64,000 nucleotides of DNA from Pseudomonas vranovensis DSM 16006 (GTDB lineage Bacteria > Pseudomonadota > Gammaproteobacteria > Pseudomonadales > Pseudomonadaceae), in the NCBI RefSeq assembly GCF_000425805.1, contig NZ_AUED01000001.1:434001-498000 (forward strand), written 5' to 3'. Under the pieces are notes generated by a model. It ran no database searches. It saw only the letters and a list, made by a program, of their open reading frames with translations, and was not told the DNA's origin. A program made the translations under genes and the position numbers. Positions 1 to 8,447 of the stretch are shown here, in pieces. Position 1 is the stretch's first letter, and every line of letters begins with the position of its first letter.

Positions 1-2
1 AA

Positions 3-143
3 ACCCGGACTGACTCTGACGGCCGATTGCGGGTGATCGTCCAGGCTGCGGTTGACGAGATTTCTGGCCAGCTTGCTTCTGGGTACGGCCAGGTCGTGGA
101 TGCCGGCGAAGGCGCATATGGCTGGAAAAGACAGGGCTCCTAA
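3..143 (+). CDS. Phage tail tape-measure protein, C-terminal end (partial)
   Basis: An open frame enters from the left edge and stops at 141-143, giving 46 codons that end in ...GWKRQGS. A tape-measure protein sets tail length inside the growing tail tube and normally lies just upstream of the minor tail genes that follow here. That position is the only basis for the name, because 46 residues carry no diagnostic domain. The next gene starts 12 bases later on the same strand, consistent with a late tail operon. Confidence 0.5.
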   Translation, partial: TRTDSDGRLRVIVQAAVDEISGQLASGYGQVVDAGEGAYGWKRQGS

Positions 144-155
144 CGAGGAATGGCA

Positions 156-608
156 ATGATTCAGTACCCGGCAGGATTGTCACTTCCTCTGCAGGAAGGG
201 TACGGCATGAGCACGGTCGATCCGATGCGGGCTACCCCAATGGTAACCGGGCGTACGCGGTACCGGGTTCGGCACAGCTACGTCCCGACTGAGGTGAAGT
301 TCAGTTTCAACTTCAGCCAGGACGAAGCGGGGATATTTGAGGCCTGGTATGCGCGCACCCTGAATAACGGTCTGGAGTGGTTCGAGATCAGCCTGCAGAC
401 CCCGGCAGGATTCACGGCTTATGAGGCCCACTTCAAGGGCATATACCAGGGGCCAGATCTTACCCAGGTCAAGCGTTGGCGGTATTCGGCAGTAGTTCAG
501 CTTAAGGCGCGGCCACTGATCCCCGCGCCCTGGGAGCAGTTTCCAGAATACTGGCTCAACAAGAACGTGATTGACCTTGCCATGAACAAGGAGTGGCCTG
601 AAGCATGA
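156..608 (+). CDS. Minor tail protein (hypothetical phage tail protein, 150 aa)
   Basis: A 150-residue protein of the small tail proteins placed between tape measure and hub in siphovirus-like Pseudomonas prophages. It is rich in aromatic residues and has no signal peptide or membrane segment. There are two possible ATGs, at 150 and 156. The GAGGA at 145-149 touches the first but lies six bases from the second, so 156 is preferred. Its stop overlaps the next start by four bases (ATGA at 605), indicating translational coupling. The family name is inferred from order and composition rather than from a motif. Confidence 0.75.
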   Translation: MIQYPAGLSLPLQEGYGMSTVDPMRATPMVTGRTRYRVRHSYVPTEVKFSFNFSQDEAGIFEAWYARTLNNGLEWFEISLQTPAGFTAYEAHFKGIYQGPDLTQVKRWRYSAVVQLKARPLIPAPWEQFPEYWLNKNVIDLAMNKEWPEA

Positions 609-1084
609 GCCTGATTGAGGAATGTTACGCCTCAGGCAAAGGGGAGCTGGTGGTGACTGTGGAGGGGCGAGAGGAGGGTAGCAGCATCTCGCACCTCTAC
701 TGCTCAGGTTACGAGGACCGGATCTGCACCACCGAGGACGGCCGAACGCTGCTCTTCATCGCTATGGCCATGGATTTGGCCATGCCAAAGAACGACAACA
801 GCGCGTTCCAGAACCTGGTGCTCGGCCTGGACAATGTGACCGGTGAGGTGCAAGAGGTGGTCGAGGCCGCCAAGGCCGCCGATAACCGCTTCATTATCAC
901 CGTGCGCATTTACTTGGCCGAAGACCTCTCGTTCCCTCAGGAGCGGTATCGCATGACGCTGCTCAGTCGGGAGTATGAGGACGATATCGCCAAGCTCACT
1001 GCCGGCTTCTTCGATCTGCTGAACACCAATGGTCTGCGCACCGTGCTGACCACATCCCTGGCACCTGGCCTGAAGTACATCTGA
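605..1084 (+). CDS. DUF1833-like phage tail protein
   Basis: A 159-residue protein resembling the DUF1833 family, which in tail operons lies between a minor tail protein and the NlpC/P60 peptidase, exactly as here. It starts with MSLIEECYASG and ends in LAPGLKYI. The start overlaps the preceding stop (ATGA), so the two are probably translated together. DUF1833 members are structural or assembly factors of the tail tip, but the biochemical role is unknown. No transmembrane segment or catalytic motif is visible. Confidence 0.75.
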   Translation: MSLIEECYASGKGELVVTVEGREEGSSISHLYCSGYEDRICTTEDGRTLLFIAMAMDLAMPKNDNSAFQNLVLGLDNVTGEVQEVVEAAKAADNRFIITVRIYLAEDLSFPQERYRMTLLSREYEDDIAKLTAGFFDLLNTNGLRTVLTTSLAPGLKYI

Positions 1085-1086
1085 CC

Positions 1087-1491
1087 ATGATCGAGAAATT
1101 CATGCGCGCCCCGTATCGCGAGGGTGCAAGGGGTCCTATTGCCTTCGATTGCTGGGGGCTGTGCCGGGCGGTCCGGCATGACCTTTTCGGGCTGGACTGG
1201 CTGCCTTCGCTGGGCGCGGTGGGAAAGGACAAGATCCGCGAGAACACCAAGGCTTACCGCGACCTCAGAAAGTCGATGGAGGAGTGCGCGCCAGAGCCTG
1301 GCGCGATCGCTGCGGTACTGCGCGGAAAGGCGCTGCTGCATGTTGGCACAGTGCTGTTGAGCGAAGGTCGCCTGAAGGTGATCGACACAAATCCCGGTGG
1401 CGCCTGCCTCCGGACAACCGGCGAGTTCGAAGCCGCTAACCCAAGGGTGGTTTACTACCGTGATCGAGTTCTATCCGAACAAGCTGAGTGA
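1087..1491 (+). CDS. NlpC/P60-type tail-tip cysteine peptidase
   Basis: A 134-residue protein with the core of an NlpC/P60 (C40) peptidase. The nucleophile motif FDCWGLC places the cysteine at residue 22, and the histidine follows in LLHVGT (residue 85). In lambdoid and siphovirus tails this domain corresponds to the K-like protein, which cuts peptidoglycan peptide cross-links during DNA entry and helps assemble the tail tip. The gene follows the DUF1833-like gene by two bases, and its 3' end overlaps the hub gene by about 32 bases. No lambda-I-like gene is seen between it and the hub gene. Confidence 0.85.
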   Translation: MIEKFMRAPYREGARGPIAFDCWGLCRAVRHDLFGLDWLPSLGAVGKDKIRENTKAYRDLRKSMEECAPEPGAIAAVLRGKALLHVGTVLLSEGRLKVIDTNPGGACLRTTGEFEAANPRVVYYRDRVLSEQAE

Positions 1492-4400
1492 CACCGCGCC
1501 CCTGGGCACCTGGAAGACCGATCGCCGGATGACCATCGAGGAATGGCTGAAGTCCCAAGCCACGTCCTACGAACGTCGCGAGAGCCCGCCCATCAGCGCC
1601 GTGCTGAACGACGAAGTGATAGAGCAAACCAACTGGCACAAGGTCGCCTTCAAGCCTTCCGACCTGCTTCAGATCTACCGAGAGCCGAAGGGTACCGACC
1701 CGTTCTCCATTACCTTCGCCCTGTTCAAAGGCGCCAAGGCGGTGCTCAAGGCGATCATGCCCAAGATGCCGGGCATGCCGTCCAGTGCCGGCACCCAGCA
1801 GGGTGACCCGCTGATGGATGCCAGCGCTAAGGGTAACAAGGTCAAACTGGGTGATCCGGTGCGGCAGATCGCCGGCCACCAGAGAACCTATCCGTCTTAC
1901 CTGGCTCAGCCGCGCCGCGCTTTTTTGGCTCCGCGCGACCAGCGCGTTGAAATGCTTCTCTATGTCGGTGAGGGTGAGTACGACATCCCTCTGTCCAAGG
2001 TAAAGGTCGGTGAAACGCCTTTGATTTCCCTGGGTGCGGACGCAACCTTCACCATCTACCCACCAGGTGCTGACCTGTCAGCTGATCCGGCGCACATCAA
2101 CTGGTTCAACGCGCCAGAGGTTGGGGCCAGCTCCAGTGGTTCTGCAGGCCTTGAGCTGACCATGGCCACCGAGCTGACCCGGGCCGCCACAGCCTCGGCG
2201 TACCAGTTTGTCGGTGACACGATCAGCATTCCGGTTGGATCGGGCCAGTTCCCGGCCGACTGGTCGAATGGCATCATCATCCGTGTGCTTTCGCCTTACA
2301 GCTATGAGGTTGTTGACGGCGGCGCCGGGCGCGACATCATCCGCGGCCCGCTTGAAATGCTGAGCCCGTCTCCGGGCATGCTCATTGAGGTGGCCGGGTC
2401 GAACGCTGGGATGTACGTGGTGCACAGCTTCACTCCGGCGGTACCGGCTGTGCCAGCAGATCCTGGCTCAGCATCCACACTGACCGGCTCTGCTGCACCG
2501 ACGCGATACGATTTCAACGTCACGCCTCTCGGGTTCACTCTTTCGCATGCGGGATCGACCTACCCGCTGACGCTGAGCACCGCCACAACTGACCTGGCCG
2601 GCCTGGTTTCGGCACTGAACGTGCAGCTCACTGGCGTACCGATCCAGGCCCAGCAATCATCGGGTGTGGTCCGATTTGTAGAGCTCACCCCTTTCTTCGG
2701 CATGCCTATATCGGCATCTGGCGCTTCGACGGTGCTGGGGTCGGCTCCGGTTGGTGTGACTGGGACGGCTACGACCGGAGGCACGCCAGCGCAACCGGCG
2801 GAGATGACGCTTGATTACGACGGTGGATCACCCGTGGTAGGCCTGGCTATTGGCCAAGGTCTGGCCACTATCGGTCCGCGCGGCTTGCGCTACCGGATCA
2901 CGGCCTACAGCGCGAGCCTGTTAGCTGTTGAGCGTCTGAGCTCGTCAGGTTCAACCGACGCGGGCTGGCCTGGCTTCAACAGCATGCAGACCGTAAATGG
3001 CTTGATCACACTGGACGCATCCAATCTGCAGGGTGGTTACCGAGGTCCAATTGCCTGTTGCCCAGAAGGCGAGAAGATCACGGAGATTGAGTGGTCTGTC
3101 ACTTATGCCAATGGCCTGGCTGGCATCGGTCGAGAGGGCCAGATTTACGAGATCCCGACCTACTACGTCTTCGAGTACCGCGACATGGATGTAGCTGGGG
3201 CCTGGATCGTAATCGAAAAGATGAACGTGGGCGGTTCACTGGATGCCCAGGGCTTCACGGAAAGGGTGGTGCTGCCTTACCCGATGCGTGCCGAGGCCAG
3301 GATTCGCAAGCAGTACGTCGACCGGCCGGGCCGAATCAACGACGAAGCTCGAGACGACGCGACATGGACCGACCTGCGCGGCCGGATGCAGAGCTCGCCA
3401 ACCAGCTATACCGGCTTGACGGTTATGACCTGCAACATTCGTGGCGGTGATCGGCTGTCAGCGCAGTCGGAGAGCCAGGTCAGCGCCGAGGCCACACGAA
3501 TCCTGCCGCTCATGGAAGGGGGCAAAGGTCCCACCAGAGACATCGTGCCCTGGTGTATCTACCAACTGAAGCAGCGCGGTTACACCGATGACGATTTGGA
3601 CTTGCCCGAATGGCAGGCCTTTCACAACGTCTGCGTTTCCCGCGGCGACACCTACGACGAGACGCTGGACGCGACGATCACGGTCAAGGACATGATCAAC
3701 AACGCCCTGGCTTGCGGGTTCGGTGAGTTGGTGGTGTTCCGGGGCCTGTTGCGTCCGGTGCGTGATGCCGCTCGGGCCGCGTTCGACGTGAGTTACGGCC
3801 CGAAGACGCAGACGTACTCGCCGCAGAACATGACCAAGATGCTGAAGATCAGCGGCGCGATGCCGTCGATCAACGACTTCGACGGCGTGGACATGGAGTA
3901 CTTCTCCCGCGAGACATGGGCCTGGGAAACGGTCGAGTGCCGCTGGCCGGGCGACCTGGGCACCAAGGTCGAGAAGATCAAGATGCCAGGGTTCAGCGAC
4001 AAGACCAGGGCCTGGCGGTTCGGCATGCGCCGGCGCGGGCATCAGAAGTTCCGCACCGACGTTTACACCTGGGAAACCGAGATGGACGGCAGCAACAGCG
4101 GATACCTGAGTTTTGCAGCCGTTGCCGATGACGCCCCCAAGCGTTGCCAGAGCGCGATCCTTCTGGACTTTGCAGTCACCGGCTCGGGGGCGCTTTTGAG
4201 CTCTTCAGAGCCGCTGGACTTCAGCGCCGGGGGCGAGCACTTGATCGGCGTGCGCAAGCTGGATGGCACGCTGTCGGGCCCATTCACCGCTACGCAAGTC
4301 GATCAGTACACCGTCAGAGTTGACGCGCTCGACTTCACGCCGGAAGTCGACGGCCCGCTGGAGCCGCCGCACATCCTGTTCGGCCCGAGCACCCGCTGGG

Positions 4401-4513
4401 CCTATCCGACGCTGATCACTAGCTCTGACCCAGCCAACGGCAACGTCGCCATGAAGGGCATGCCCTACGACGCCCGCGTTTACACCTACGACGACCAATT
4501 CCCGCCGGCCTGA
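1460..4513 (+). CDS. TipJ-type tail hub / host-specificity protein
   Basis: A very long tail protein of about 1017 residues, the central hub that closes the tail tube and carries the fibres (J/TipJ family). The open frame runs back to 1397, but GTG at 1460 gives an N-terminus VIEFYPNKLSDT, overlaps the peptidase gene only slightly and has a purine-rich AAGGGTGG upstream, so it is preferred. The middle (about residues 330-480) is Ala/Gly/Ser/Thr-rich and probably a linker or immunoglobulin-like insertion. The C-terminal half is aromatic-rich. A terminator-like hairpin follows 19 bases after the stop, and that hairpin is the left boundary of the nested element. Confidence 0.8.
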   Translation: MIEFYPNKLSDTAPLGTWKTDRRMTIEEWLKSQATSYERRESPPISAVLNDEVIEQTNWHKVAFKPSDLLQIYREPKGTDPFSITFALFKGAKAVLKAIMPKMPGMPSSAGTQQGDPLMDASAKGNKVKLGDPVRQIAGHQRTYPSYLAQPRRAFLAPRDQRVEMLLYVGEGEYDIPLSKVKVGETPLISLGADATFTIYPPGADLSADPAHINWFNAPEVGASSSGSAGLELTMATELTRAATASAYQFVGDTISIPVGSGQFPADWSNGIIIRVLSPYSYEVVDGGAGRDIIRGPLEMLSPSPGMLIEVAGSNAGMYVVHSFTPAVPAVPADPGSASTLTGSAAPTRYDFNVTPLGFTLSHAGSTYPLTLSTATTDLAGLVSALNVQLTGVPIQAQQSSGVVRFVELTPFFGMPISASGASTVLGSAPVGVTGTATTGGTPAQPAEMTLDYDGGSPVVGLAIGQGLATIGPRGLRYRITAYSASLLAVERLSSSGSTDAGWPGFNSMQTVNGLITLDASNLQGGYRGPIACCPEGEKITEIEWSVTYANGLAGIGREGQIYEIPTYYVFEYRDMDVAGAWIVIEKMNVGGSLDAQGFTERVVLPYPMRAEARIRKQYVDRPGRINDEARDDATWTDLRGRMQSSPTSYTGLTVMTCNIRGGDRLSAQSESQVSAEATRILPLMEGGKGPTRDIVPWCIYQLKQRGYTDDDLDLPEWQAFHNVCVSRGDTYDETLDATITVKDMINNALACGFGELVVFRGLLRPVRDAARAAFDVSYGPKTQTYSPQNMTKMLKISGAMPSINDFDGVDMEYFSRETWAWETVECRWPGDLGTKVEKIKMPGFSDKTRAWRFGMRRRGHQKFRTDVYTWETEMDGSNSGYLSFAAVADDAPKRCQSAILLDFAVTGSGALLSSSEPLDFSAGGEHLIGVRKLDGTLSGPFTATQVDQYTVRVDALDFTPEVDGPLEPPHILFGPSTRWAYPTLITSSDPANGNVAMKGMPYDARVYTYDDQFPPA

Positions 4514-4532
4514 CCGGACCTTATCGAGCATG

Positions 4533-4552
4533 CCCGCCTTGTGCGGGTTTTT
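4533..4552 (+). terminator. Phage terminator hairpin; left att core copy of nested element
   Basis: CCCGCC-TTG-T-GCGGG at 4533-4547 followed by TTTTT is a rho-independent terminator for the hub gene. The same 15 bases recur at 17077-17091, immediately before the tail-spike gene. The element between them carries an integrase at its right end, so the two copies are the best candidates for attL and attR cores. The terminator call is sequence-based; the att role is inference. Confidence 0.65.
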
Positions 4553-4603
4553 GTTTAACGTAACTATATGTTTTATATGAATTAAAATTATGCATATGGC
4601 GTT

Positions 4604-4624
4604 AGCCCCACACTGAGCCCCACA
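4604..4624 (+). repeat. Left integrase arm-type repeat pair (AGCCCCACA x2)
   Basis: Two copies of AGCCCCACA at 4604-4612 and 4616-4624 with a 3-base spacer. The block matches the one at 16941-16961 in 20 of 21 bases and in the same orientation. Paired short direct repeats spaced about one helical turn apart, near both ends of an integrase-bearing element, are what arm-type sites for the integrase N-terminal domain look like. Weaker matches (AGCCCCAC at 4793, AGCCCCAA at 4813) lie further in. Confidence 0.6.
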
Positions 4625-5147
4625 CGGATTGCTTGCGTGAAGGGCTGATGGTTTGCAAGCAGGTGGCAGTGCCCACCTAACTGCACGCCAGCCACCAAGC
4701 TGTACCGTGTAACTGCCCCGCAGGCATGCTGTAGCGGCCCTGTTGGCCGCGCAGGTGGCTACCCCCAACCTTTTTGCGGCGCTTAGGGCCCTAGCCCCAC
4801 GCGGCCATCCATAGCCCCAAGTGCCCCCCCCCCCCGTAAAGTAAAATACGGTGGGGTGCTGTGCAGGTCTGTAAGCATCCACGAAAAATTTGTGTTTCTA
4901 AGGTGCATGGTGCTACGCCGCTTCCTTCCTGCGAAATTGCAATCCACTTGCTCATCCATTTGCATTCAACCTGATCAGTCATTTTCATCTGACCACTGGT
5001 CACGTCGGGAATTGTTCCCTGACGCGCCACGTATAACAGCCATGCTATAAAATGGCTTTCGCCGACTGGCAGTAAATTAAGCTTTGTGCATAGATGAACG
5101 TCGGCAGCTACAGGGAATGACAAGTTATTTTGGCGTTGGGGTAGTTA
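4625..5147. other. Non-coding stretch at left end of nested element, with 12-base poly-C tract
   Basis: No convincing gene is seen. The stretch contains a short inverted repeat GCGGCC-ctgtt-GGCCGC near 4734, further AGCCCCA matches, and an uninterrupted run of 12 C at 4824-4835. The composition changes from GC-rich on the left to AT-rich on the right, where the cargo gene begins. Open frames crossing it have no ribosome-binding sites and look accidental. Confidence 0.5.
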
Positions 5148-6371
5148 ATGAGATTGAAAAAAACCACAGAGGAGTTCATCCGAGACGGAGTAGCGGTTCA
5201 CGGAAATCGTTATGATTACTCAAAAGTAAAGTATGTGAGCAACAGAAAGAAAGTAGTGATTATCTGCAAAAAGCATGGGGGGTTTGAGCAAACCCCAGCA
5301 AATCATTTGTATTTTGGGTGCAAGCTCTGTGGCTTTGAAAATGCAGGGAAGTACCATAAAAAAGACACCGAAAAATTCATAGCGGCTGCGAAAGTGGTCC
5401 ACGGCAGTAAATATGACTACTCTGTTACCAAATACATTGGCGCCAGAAATTCGCTAACTATAATTTGCTCTATACATGGAGAGTTTGAACAGACTGCCGG
5501 TGTGCATTTAAGCGGTGCCGGTTGTGAGCCTTGTTCCTACTCGATGCGTGGTAAGCAGGCACGTATGACATTTGAAGACTTCGTTGACCGAGCAGTTAAG
5601 CTTCACGACGGTCGCTATGAATACACGCTTTCGAAGGATTACTTCCAAGGTACTGCTACCAAAATTCAAATAGTCTGCCCTGAGCATGGGATATTTGAAC
5701 AATTGCCTAGCGGACATCTTCAAGGTGGCGGATGCCCCCTGTGCGCTGTAATCAGGACAGGCAATTCCATGCGGAAAACGACTGAGTCCTTCATCGAAGA
5801 TGCGCGTGCAGTCCACGGAATTGCCTACGACTACTCGGAGACTGACTATAAGGGAGCATTTGACCGGGTAACGATCATCTGCCCGATAGATGGGGCTTTC
5901 AACCAAAGCCCAACTGGCCACCTTGGCGGCACAGGGTGCCCAAAATGCAGTCGGCGCGCTCAGGGAGCACCTAGAAATCTTGTTCGCGCATTTCGCGGCG
6001 AGTTCGATCAACCAAGGAAGGCATTTGTATATATGATCCGCTTCCGCCTTCTATGCAGTAATACTCCAATTTTCAAAGTTGGGAGCGGCTCTGGTTCGCG
6101 TATGAAAACGGTATTGGGCAGCATAAATCGTATCGGTGGCACTGAAGTAGAAATCACGAGCATCAGTTTCAACACAAGTGGAGAGGCTATTGTGTTCGAG
6201 CACATTGCCCACGACCAGATCAGGGCGCACCAGTTCGCCGTCCCGATCGAGTTCAAATTTCCTGGCTACTCTGAGGTGTTTTCTAAAGCCCCAGATTTTT
6301 CAGCAGTCGAAAAACACTTTGACCTTGAAAGGTTTCGATCTGGAGAACGCTGGGATCCAAGGAAAAGATAG
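5148..6371 (+). CDS. Four-repeat zinc-finger (DUF723-like) protein with GIY-YIG-like C-terminus
   Basis: A 407-residue cargo protein. Residues about 6-61, 73-129, 140-199 and 210-267 are four copies of one unit: a helix with HG..YDYS, a strand, then CxxHG.F.Q...H and a CxxC. The metal ligand sets are C40/H43/C58/C61, C107/H110/C126/C129, C177/H180/C196/C199 and C245/D248/C264/C267, so the fourth unit has Asp in place of His. Residues about 292-360 (FVYMIRF, then FKVGSGSGSR) resemble a GIY-YIG endonuclease core. Related proteins are phage and island homing-type or DNA-binding nucleases. Low GC content compared with the prophage suggests separate transfer. The upstream ribosome site is weak. 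Confidence 0.7.
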   Translation: MRLKKTTEEFIRDGVAVHGNRYDYSKVKYVSNRKKVVIICKKHGGFEQTPANHLYFGCKLCGFENAGKYHKKDTEKFIAAAKVVHGSKYDYSVTKYIGARNSLTIICSIHGEFEQTAGVHLSGAGCEPCSYSMRGKQARMTFEDFVDRAVKLHDGRYEYTLSKDYFQGTATKIQIVCPEHGIFEQLPSGHLQGGGCPLCAVIRTGNSMRKTTESFIEDARAVHGIAYDYSETDYKGAFDRVTIICPIDGAFNQSPTGHLGGTGCPKCSRRAQGAPRNLVRAFRGEFDQPRKAFVYMIRFRLLCSNTPIFKVGSGSGSRMKTVLGSINRIGGTEVEITSISFNTSGEAIVFEHIAHDQIRAHQFAVPIEFKFPGYSEVFSKAPDFSAVEKHFDLERFRSGERWDPRKR

Positions 6372-6687
6372 CGAACCACGCTACTTAGAAACAGCGAAAA
6401 TTGGACAGAAAAATTCTCTGAAAGACTCGTTTGAGTCGAATTAGGACTTCCGTCGAGCCTAACGCAAGTATAAAGCAAGAGCCCCCACCTCACCACTGGG
6501 CCGGTTTTTTGACACAATTGATCGTACGGGCGAAGCAGCGCGGCGATCCGGGCTGGCTGTCGAATACGACATTGAAATTAACTATTAATAGTTTTCGTAG
6601 GTTTTGATTCACTAGCTCGCTTTTAAAGCGAGCTAAGTATTGGTGCGCGATGCGAATGGAGTGAGTTATCTAGAACGCTACCGCGCC
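6372..6687. other. AT-rich gap between convergent cargo genes with perfect palindrome
   Basis: No gene is seen. At 6613-6635 there is a perfect inverted repeat with 11-base arms (TAGCTCGCTTT / AAAGCGAGCTA) around one base. It lies about 50 bases beyond the stop of the cyclase-like gene, reading leftwards. There is no strong U-run on either side, so it could be a weak terminator or an mRNA-stabilising hairpin. Confidence 0.5.
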
Positions 6688-7407
6688 TCAGTTTATAATA
6701 TCCAGATTCGAAAAGTCACGTTCTAAACTTCTGATCGCTAAGCGCTCGCCTCCAGAGTCATTAGCGCAATAGTTATAGTAATCCAGAAGCCAGCGCATCT
6801 TTTCTAAAACTGTCTCGTGCGAAGATGCATTGTTCTGAATATAGTCCCGGACAAATGGTTTTAGATCATCTAATTCCTCGCCCATAAAATAGTGAACAAA
6901 CGCCGAGTTATCCCGATCACGAAAAACTAACGCTCGAACTCCATCTCTGATTCCCTCGTCGGCGTCAATATGATGCCAGGCAAAATTAAGTACATCATCA
7001 TTGATGACTATTCTAGGAAACTTTGCGACTTTACTTTCCAAGTGGTAGGCGTTTATCAGGGCTTGAGAGAACGTCACTCGCTCGTTTGAAAAGTGCTTGC
7101 CAAATGCAATGCCACCCCTTACTAAAATATTTCGTTTAAGAAATAACTTCTGCATTGATGCCGCGATACCAAGCAGTCCCACCACATTGGATGGGGTAAG
7201 TCCAGCTTCCACTATTATCGAGTCAGAGAACATTTTTACATCGCAGCCACTGCCTGCGGCGCTCCCCGCTACTTCTTCAAAAACCTCTAAGAAAATTGGA
7301 AGAAATTTTGGGATTTTACCTTTTGAATCTTCCTCCACCATAGAAGAAAATCCAAGAATATCGATAAAAGCGACTAGCCCATAGTCTAAGCTTGCGATTG
7401 TCGTCAT
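6688..7407 (-). CDS. Nucleotide-cyclase-fold protein, second gene of ParA-coupled pair
   Basis: A 239-residue protein with features of a minimal class III cyclase homology domain: AFIDILGF with Asp16, FSDSII with Asp62 and VRGGIAFGK at about 96-104. The two Asp positions correspond to the metal-binding pair of adenylate/guanylate cyclases. The later segment ALINAYHLESKVAKFPRIVI matches the helix after the dimer-interface strand in shape but not in canonical substrate residues. There is no membrane segment or sensor domain. Its ATG overlaps the stop of the ParA-like gene (ATGA at 7407-7404), so the two are translated together. Enzymatic activity is unproven; it could be a degenerate effector or sensor. 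Confidence 0.65.
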   Translation of the reverse strand: MTTIASLDYGLVAFIDILGFSSMVEEDSKGKIPKFLPIFLEVFEEVAGSAAGSGCDVKMFSDSIIVEAGLTPSNVVGLLGIAASMQKLFLKRNILVRGGIAFGKHFSNERVTFSQALINAYHLESKVAKFPRIVINDDVLNFAWHHIDADEGIRDGVRALVFRDRDNSAFVHYFMGEELDDLKPFVRDYIQNNASSHETVLEKMRWLLDYYNYCANDSGGERLAIRSLERDFSNLDIIN

Positions 7408-8447
7408 TTGGCTACCTCAGCCAATTCAAAAAATAGATCTTTGAAAGTTTGCATCGCTTCACTACGTTGATCCCAAACACTTCCGCCCCAACCCGTTTGT
7501 TCACGAGTTAATTTCCAGACGGGAGTTCCCCACGTCAACATCATCGGCGCCAAACTAGCAAATTCCGCGATTTCAGCGACTGTGGGGTTCTTCCAACAGG
7601 CTTCGGAAACAGTAGCTTTATCGCCTGATGCTGCCACCAAAGATGGCATTAAATCAGACATTACACGCTGAGGAATTAACTTCATCCAATGATCAAAAGC
7701 TGGCTTAGGAGACCCGCCATACTTTTGAAATCTTTGAACTATTACTCCGCGAAATTCCGGCTTACCATGCGCCACATTTAGCGATAATTTTTTGAAATCC
7801 TCGACTATAGCTGCGTGTTCAGAAATCCATTTTCCGATAATTTGAGATAGTGAACCTATAGCTTGGTAATTAAATCTGTCTGGGAAAACAGGAACCATGA
7901 AAACATCAGCGGCTAGGAAGCATGCCCGAGTTAAAGCGCCAGCACTTGGCCCCACATCGACAAGAATGTGACTAAACCCATATTTTTCACCTAGGCGCCG
8001 GAGCATGTCATTAATTGCTACATAGTTGCGCTTCTGATGCAAATCATTTGTCGTTCGCATGCTGTGCGCTTGCGACAATGTATCTTCGGAGTCACTTAAA
8101 GCGATATCTCCTCGAAACAAAAATACATTTTCAGTGGCGCCATTAACTGGAAGTAATTCTATCCCATCCACATCAACCGTTGAGCGATCACCAATGAATC
8201 GAGGGCTTAGTGCCTCTAATATAGTGGTGCCAGGGAGTGGATATTCTCGACCTTCCTTTTCCGACTTTATATCTAGTTTCTCAATCAGTTGAGACAAGGC
8301 GAGTTCGGTTAAATTGCACTGCGGATCAGCGTCAACCATTAAAACTTTGGTATTAAATTTCTCGGCTATAGCATGCGCCAAATTGAAAGTCGTTGTGGTC
8401 TTAGAAACGCCGCCTTTATGATTGTAAAGCGTTACAATCTTTGTCAT
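7404..8447 (-). CDS. ParA/MinD-type ATPase, first gene of cargo pair
   Basis: A 347-residue P-loop ATPase. The deviant Walker A is NHKGGVSKTTTT (Lys11 signature, Lys16 catalytic), with Ser15 where most ParA proteins have Gly. Walker A' VDADPQCN follows (Asp39/Asp41) and VDVGPSAG is Walker B-like near residue 164. A C-terminal extension rich in Trp (WGTPVWKL..TGWGGSVW) is unusual for plasmid ParA. No ParB gene or parS-like repeat array is adjacent. The partner is instead the cyclase-fold gene, coupled by a 4-base overlap. A partition role is therefore less likely than an ATP-driven switch in a cargo or defence module. Confidence 0.8.
   Translation of the reverse strand: MTKIVTLYNHKGGVSKTTTTFNLAHAIAEKFNTKVLMVDADPQCNLTELALSQLIEKLDIKSEKEGREYPLPGTTILEALSPRFIGDRSTVDVDGIELLPVNGATENVFLFRGDIALSDSEDTLSQAHSMRTTNDLHQKRNYVAINDMLRRLGEKYGFSHILVDVGPSAGALTRACFLAADVFMVPVFPDRFNYQAIGSLSQIIGKWISEHAAIVEDFKKLSLNVAHGKPEFRGVIVQRFQKYGGSPKPAFDHWMKLIPQRVMSDLMPSLVAASGDKATVSEACWKNPTVAEIAEFASLAPMMLTWGTPVWKLTREQTGWGGSVWDQRSEAMQTFKDLFFELAEVAK

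Noticed and set aside
4604..4820. Repeated AGCCCCAC words as a possible CRISPR array
   Set aside because: Units are 8-9 bases with irregular spacing and no spacers of constant length; a matching pair at the integrase end points to arm-type sites.
7404..8447. Plasmid partition locus (parAB)
   Set aside because: No parB, no parS repeats, and the coupled partner has a cyclase-like fold instead.
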